Part shown: positions 60,698 to 64,000 of the stretch, piece after piece
Layout: each line of letters opens with the position of its first letter
Numbering within the stretch: position 1 is the first letter of the stretch
Source: Loxodes magnus
Lineage: Eukaryota > Ciliophora > Karyorelictea > Loxodida > Loxodidae
Length of the DNA: 64,000 bases
NCBI GenBank assembly: GCA_946699065.1
Contig: CAMPDV010000932.1
Coordinates: 1 to 64,000 of the forward strand
Reading direction: 5' to 3'
The notes under the pieces: generated by a model
What the model saw: only the letters and a program-made list of their open reading frames with translations
Databases searched by the model: none
What the model was told of the DNA's origin: nothing
Position numbers and translations under genes: made by a program

Positions 60698-60999
60698 TTT
60701 TTACTTAAAGAATTTTGGACTGCAACTTCTTGCAGTTTAACGACCCCAACACTCCCTTCATGAGATAACGGGGATGTCCTGTTGCTTTCGAAAAGTAGCT
60801 GCCAGGGAGCTCCATCGCTATGGGCAGGCAGGCTTCAAGCCCCTACCAGGAGTGGATAATCAATAGGAAGGCGTTCCCTTGCAAAGGTTGACTTTGACCA
60901 GGGACTTTCTCAGCGACAGGAAAGGAACTTGTTCCTAGCCATAAAACCAAAAAGTATGATTCAGAAGATCAATCTCAGCCCTCACCATCTTTTTAATTA
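60698..60999 (+). mobile_element. GC-rich SINE-like element E, copy 2
   Basis: A 302-bp GC-rich block, inverted relative to 20587-20898 and about 75-80 percent similar by eye. It is flanked by a 20-21 bp TSD (60678-60697 and 61000-61020; TAACTAGATGTTTTA then AGTTAA or GTTAA) differing by one base. The better-preserved TSD means this insertion is younger than E1. It ends CACCATCTTTTT, a possible RNA polymerase III stop, and keeps GGCTTCAAGCCCC, a possible B box. Internal indels relative to E1 exclude a conserved protein. Confidence 0.8.
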
Positions 61000-61020
61000 T
61001 AACTAGATGTTTTAAGTTAA

Positions 61021-64000
61021 AGTATCTAAAGTTCTAAAAATCCGAGTAGTAACAGAATAAATATAGTTAGTCTCTAATAAAAGTTGTATGGTGCTAGCAG
61101 GAAGTAAAGGAATATACAGTTAATAGTGGTTATAATAGATTTAGTAATAATCTTCTGGCATTTTAAAAGGTAGAAGGAATATAAAATAAGAAGAGTATAA
61201 GATTGGTCTGATGTAAGTAAAAAGTGTAATTTTAATATGTATATAATAAATAATGAATGAGAATGCTTTTAGATTCTATAGATAAAAGTGTAAAATGTAG
61301 TTGATTTGATTATAAGTAAGTATATGTTAGTAATTGTTTTAATAAAAAATGAAATAGGTGTTAGTATTTGATAAAATGGGTAAATAAATAAAATAATGAA
61401 ATAAGTAGATATATATGCTATTTATAATGATGATGCTATAGAATTAATAAATGATAATTAATTAACTCTAGATATTTATTAACTAAAAGCTAATTTTAAA
61501 CTTTCATTTATCAGGTAACCATTTAAAAATTAGTTTATTTCCACTCTTGTTAAAATAATTATTAGATAATCAGGCTAGCTTACTTAAAATAGAAGGGAAA
61601 GATGATATGAAAATGTTAGTATTAGCATAAAAGAATATATTCCAAGTAATATAGTCAATTACTTTCTACACTCCTCCTTTTATATATCAGACTCGATAAT
61701 ATTTTTATAATGCTTAATACTTTTTCATTTAATTTGATTCGTTAAGCATCTTAGCCTTATAGCGAAAAATCTCTTCAATTTAAATATAAATGTTTTTAGT
61801 ATGTAAGCCAACTGCTTAGTTCAGCCTATTTAAGGTCCTAATATTTTTCTCGATACCTAAACAAAATTCTATTATTACTTTAGATTTTTAGATTTCTAGA
61901 ATATAGCCTTGTAGCTTCATCTAAAGCTTCATTTATAATTATCCAATTTTCTCAGAAATATTTCTTTTTTCGATAACTTAATTAAATATAAATATATTAG
62001 CTTAAAAATAAAATAGGTTTTATACTACAGCTTATAATTTGTAAAATAGGTAAATAGCTATTTAATGAGATAGATATTTTAATAGATTAGGTTAAATATT
62101 GATAAATTATTTAAATAATAATAAAAATAGTATGATATAGCCCAATATGAGATATCTATTTCATTCATTTATCTTAAGATACTAGTTACTAAATATTTAA
62201 AATTATTCTAAAAATATTTAATTAATTATTAGTTTCTTTATATATCTAGATGTTAGCATCTTCTACTAAAGTACCTAAATAATTACCACTTATTCAAATT
62301 AGATTTTTAGCTTTAAGTAATCAAAAATTAAACTGTTTAAATTAATGATTCAACGTACTATTTCTCTATTCTATTTAAATTAGTTCTATGATTAACTTTC
62401 TCATTTATTTATAATTTAGTAAGAGATTCAACACCCTAAGTTTAGATTATTCTTTTATTTTTAGGATTTCTTTGGATGCAAATGTACTTTGGTTTTATTT
62501 ATTTTGCTTTATTTTACCTTCTTTGTAAGAGCTAATCTAATTGATTCTTAAAAGGCCTAAAATTAATTATGAGGAGTCCAGTATATTTTAAATAAGGTAT
62601 CTAAAAAGAGAAGGCAACTCTTTTTAAAATTTATAAAATTGCTTCTAAATTTTCTTATTTCTGAAACAATTTCTAGAATATAAGCTGTATGTTCTATCTT
62701 GATGTACTAGAATAAACTGCTCTTATATCTATATGATACAGAAAAAATCCTATTTTCTAATCTTATTGTTTAAAAACTTGATGAACTTTACAATCAATTG
62801 GAAATTTTCTTACTTGCTAGTTGATGCATACCTTTATTAGTCTCTATTTAAGCTAAAATATAATGCTATCTAGTTAACTTCTAGAGCTTAAATGCTTATA
62901 AGCTAAATTATGTCTTTAATAAGAACATTTTAGTGTCTTTCAATAATTTCCTTAATTACCGATATATTAAACTCTTCTAAAAAGTAGACAGATTAATGAA
63001 AAATTAGGTATTTTCCTTTTAAATCTAAAGTTTCCTCAAAATTTGTCTTTGGATTTTCTCTACATTGAAAAGAAGTCAATTTTTAAACCACCCATTATTT
63101 AAAATTTGTTTAACTGTCTAATAGAAAAACCACGATCTGCTGGATTCAAAGATCTTCACTTCTTACAAAGATTTTATATTTAAAATGGTAACTTTAAATT
63201 AATTTCTAAATCTCAGGCTACTATAATTATTTCTAATAAAGATATAGATGTAGAAGTTAATTTTTTAAGCGCTTATACTTTCTTTTAGTTATTTTTCTTT
63301 TTCTATCCTTTATTTTCAGTCTTTTTATTTCAGGAATAAAAATATTTGGACATTAAGATGGTAAGAATTTTCTAGTCTTTTAAATAATTAAGGAGTAATA
63401 TTTTGCTTGTAACCCTTGCTTAGTATTTCAAAGCATTAGCTTAATCCTAGGATTAATTTTAATTTATTTAGATTAATTAGTATAATATGTATTAGATTTA
63501 GTTTAGAATGAATTTAAATTAAATTAAAGGGTCCATAATATTAAAGGAAAATGATAATAAAGATAATATATGTAAGTGAATAAAAGATAGAGTATGATAG
63601 ATATTTGATAGTAATGTAGATGTAATATCTATTATATCTATACTAATTATAATGTATTACAAGGGTATAAAATAAAAGCTAAACTTAATTAATTAAAATT
63701 TACTTTTAATTTGCTTAGTAAGCTTTGCTTATAAATGGCATTCTAAGTTTTAAAATGTATTATTAAAAATATTATACATTTATAAACTACTAAATCTTCA
63801 GAATATCTGATGATGTCTTTTATCTAAGTTATAAAATAAAAAGGAATCGAAACTATAGAATAAAAAGAACTGATAGAGCAGTATGGTATTAATAATAATA
63901 AATGAAAGTGTAGTTAATTGAAAGCTTAAGTATTATAATAATGAAATTAGTTAATGATATAATAGTGTATAGTGAATATATAGGTGTAATGTTTGAATTA
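61021..64000. other. AT-rich stretch to the window end, no recognised gene
   Basis: Minus-strand 61740-61990 has a coding-like run (LGIEKNIRTLNRLNQAVG) of about 50 residues without a recognisable family. Elsewhere I see only low-complexity A/T sequence. Confidence 0.45.

Noticed and set aside
1-64000. CRISPR array or bacterial operon
   Set aside because: No repeat-spacer pattern was seen. TAA/TAG as Gln and the tRNA and retroposon features point to a ciliate nucleus.

Overview
The window looks like nuclear DNA of a ciliate that reads TAA and TAG as glutamine and keeps TGA as its stop. The DNA is extremely AT-rich. Recognisable proteins (NACHT-WD40, VIT/vWA, HSP70 tail, casein kinase 1, kelch, zinc-knuckle proteins) only read through when TAA and TAG are taken as Gln. 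A Tetrahymena-like oligohymenophorean is the best guess. Gene density is very low, most genes are broken, and retroposed elements are common. This fits germline (micronuclear) or micronucleus-limited DNA better than a working macronuclear locus, but that is inference.

Layout: 1-6057 is segment A of a large duplication and carries a tRNA-Asp gene. 8583-11903 is a decayed gene joining VIT, vWA, a Ser-Pro-Tyr-rich linker and an HSP70 substrate-binding tail. About 12000-14800 (segment C) is an inverted relative of the left part of A and B. 15-26.4 kb is a retroposon zone: several ORF1/Gag-like coiled-coil plus CCHC proteins, a half-LINE-like element (F1), a GC-rich SINE-like element (E1) and a structured-RNA element (D1). 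Near-perfect target-site duplications (TSDs) mark several of these. 26.4-30 kb holds kelch, tRNA-Lys-like and NACHT remnants.

The one nearly complete large gene is on the minus strand at 30894-35798: a 1635-codon NLR-like protein with an N-terminal helical region, NACHT NTPase, pentapeptide-like stretch and 14 almost identical WD40 repeats. The repeats differ mainly at a few residue positions, as in fungal allorecognition NLRs. It has one in-frame TGA at a probable Trp codon, and an array of about 21-bp tandem repeats lies just past its 3' end.

38.9-42.4 kb holds an unrecognised decayed coding region and a casein kinase 1 pseudogene. About 42.4-57.3 kb is segment B, a second direct copy of A. 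It is interrupted by the inverted element F2 (44703-45677, 15-bp perfect TSD), by a roughly 4 kb block and by smaller insertions, and carries an identical tRNA-Asp. The right end has second copies of D and E.

No reverse transcriptase, endonuclease or transposase domain was recognised, so the short elements were probably mobilised in trans. Gene calls rest on my own reading of translated motifs; no database search was possible.
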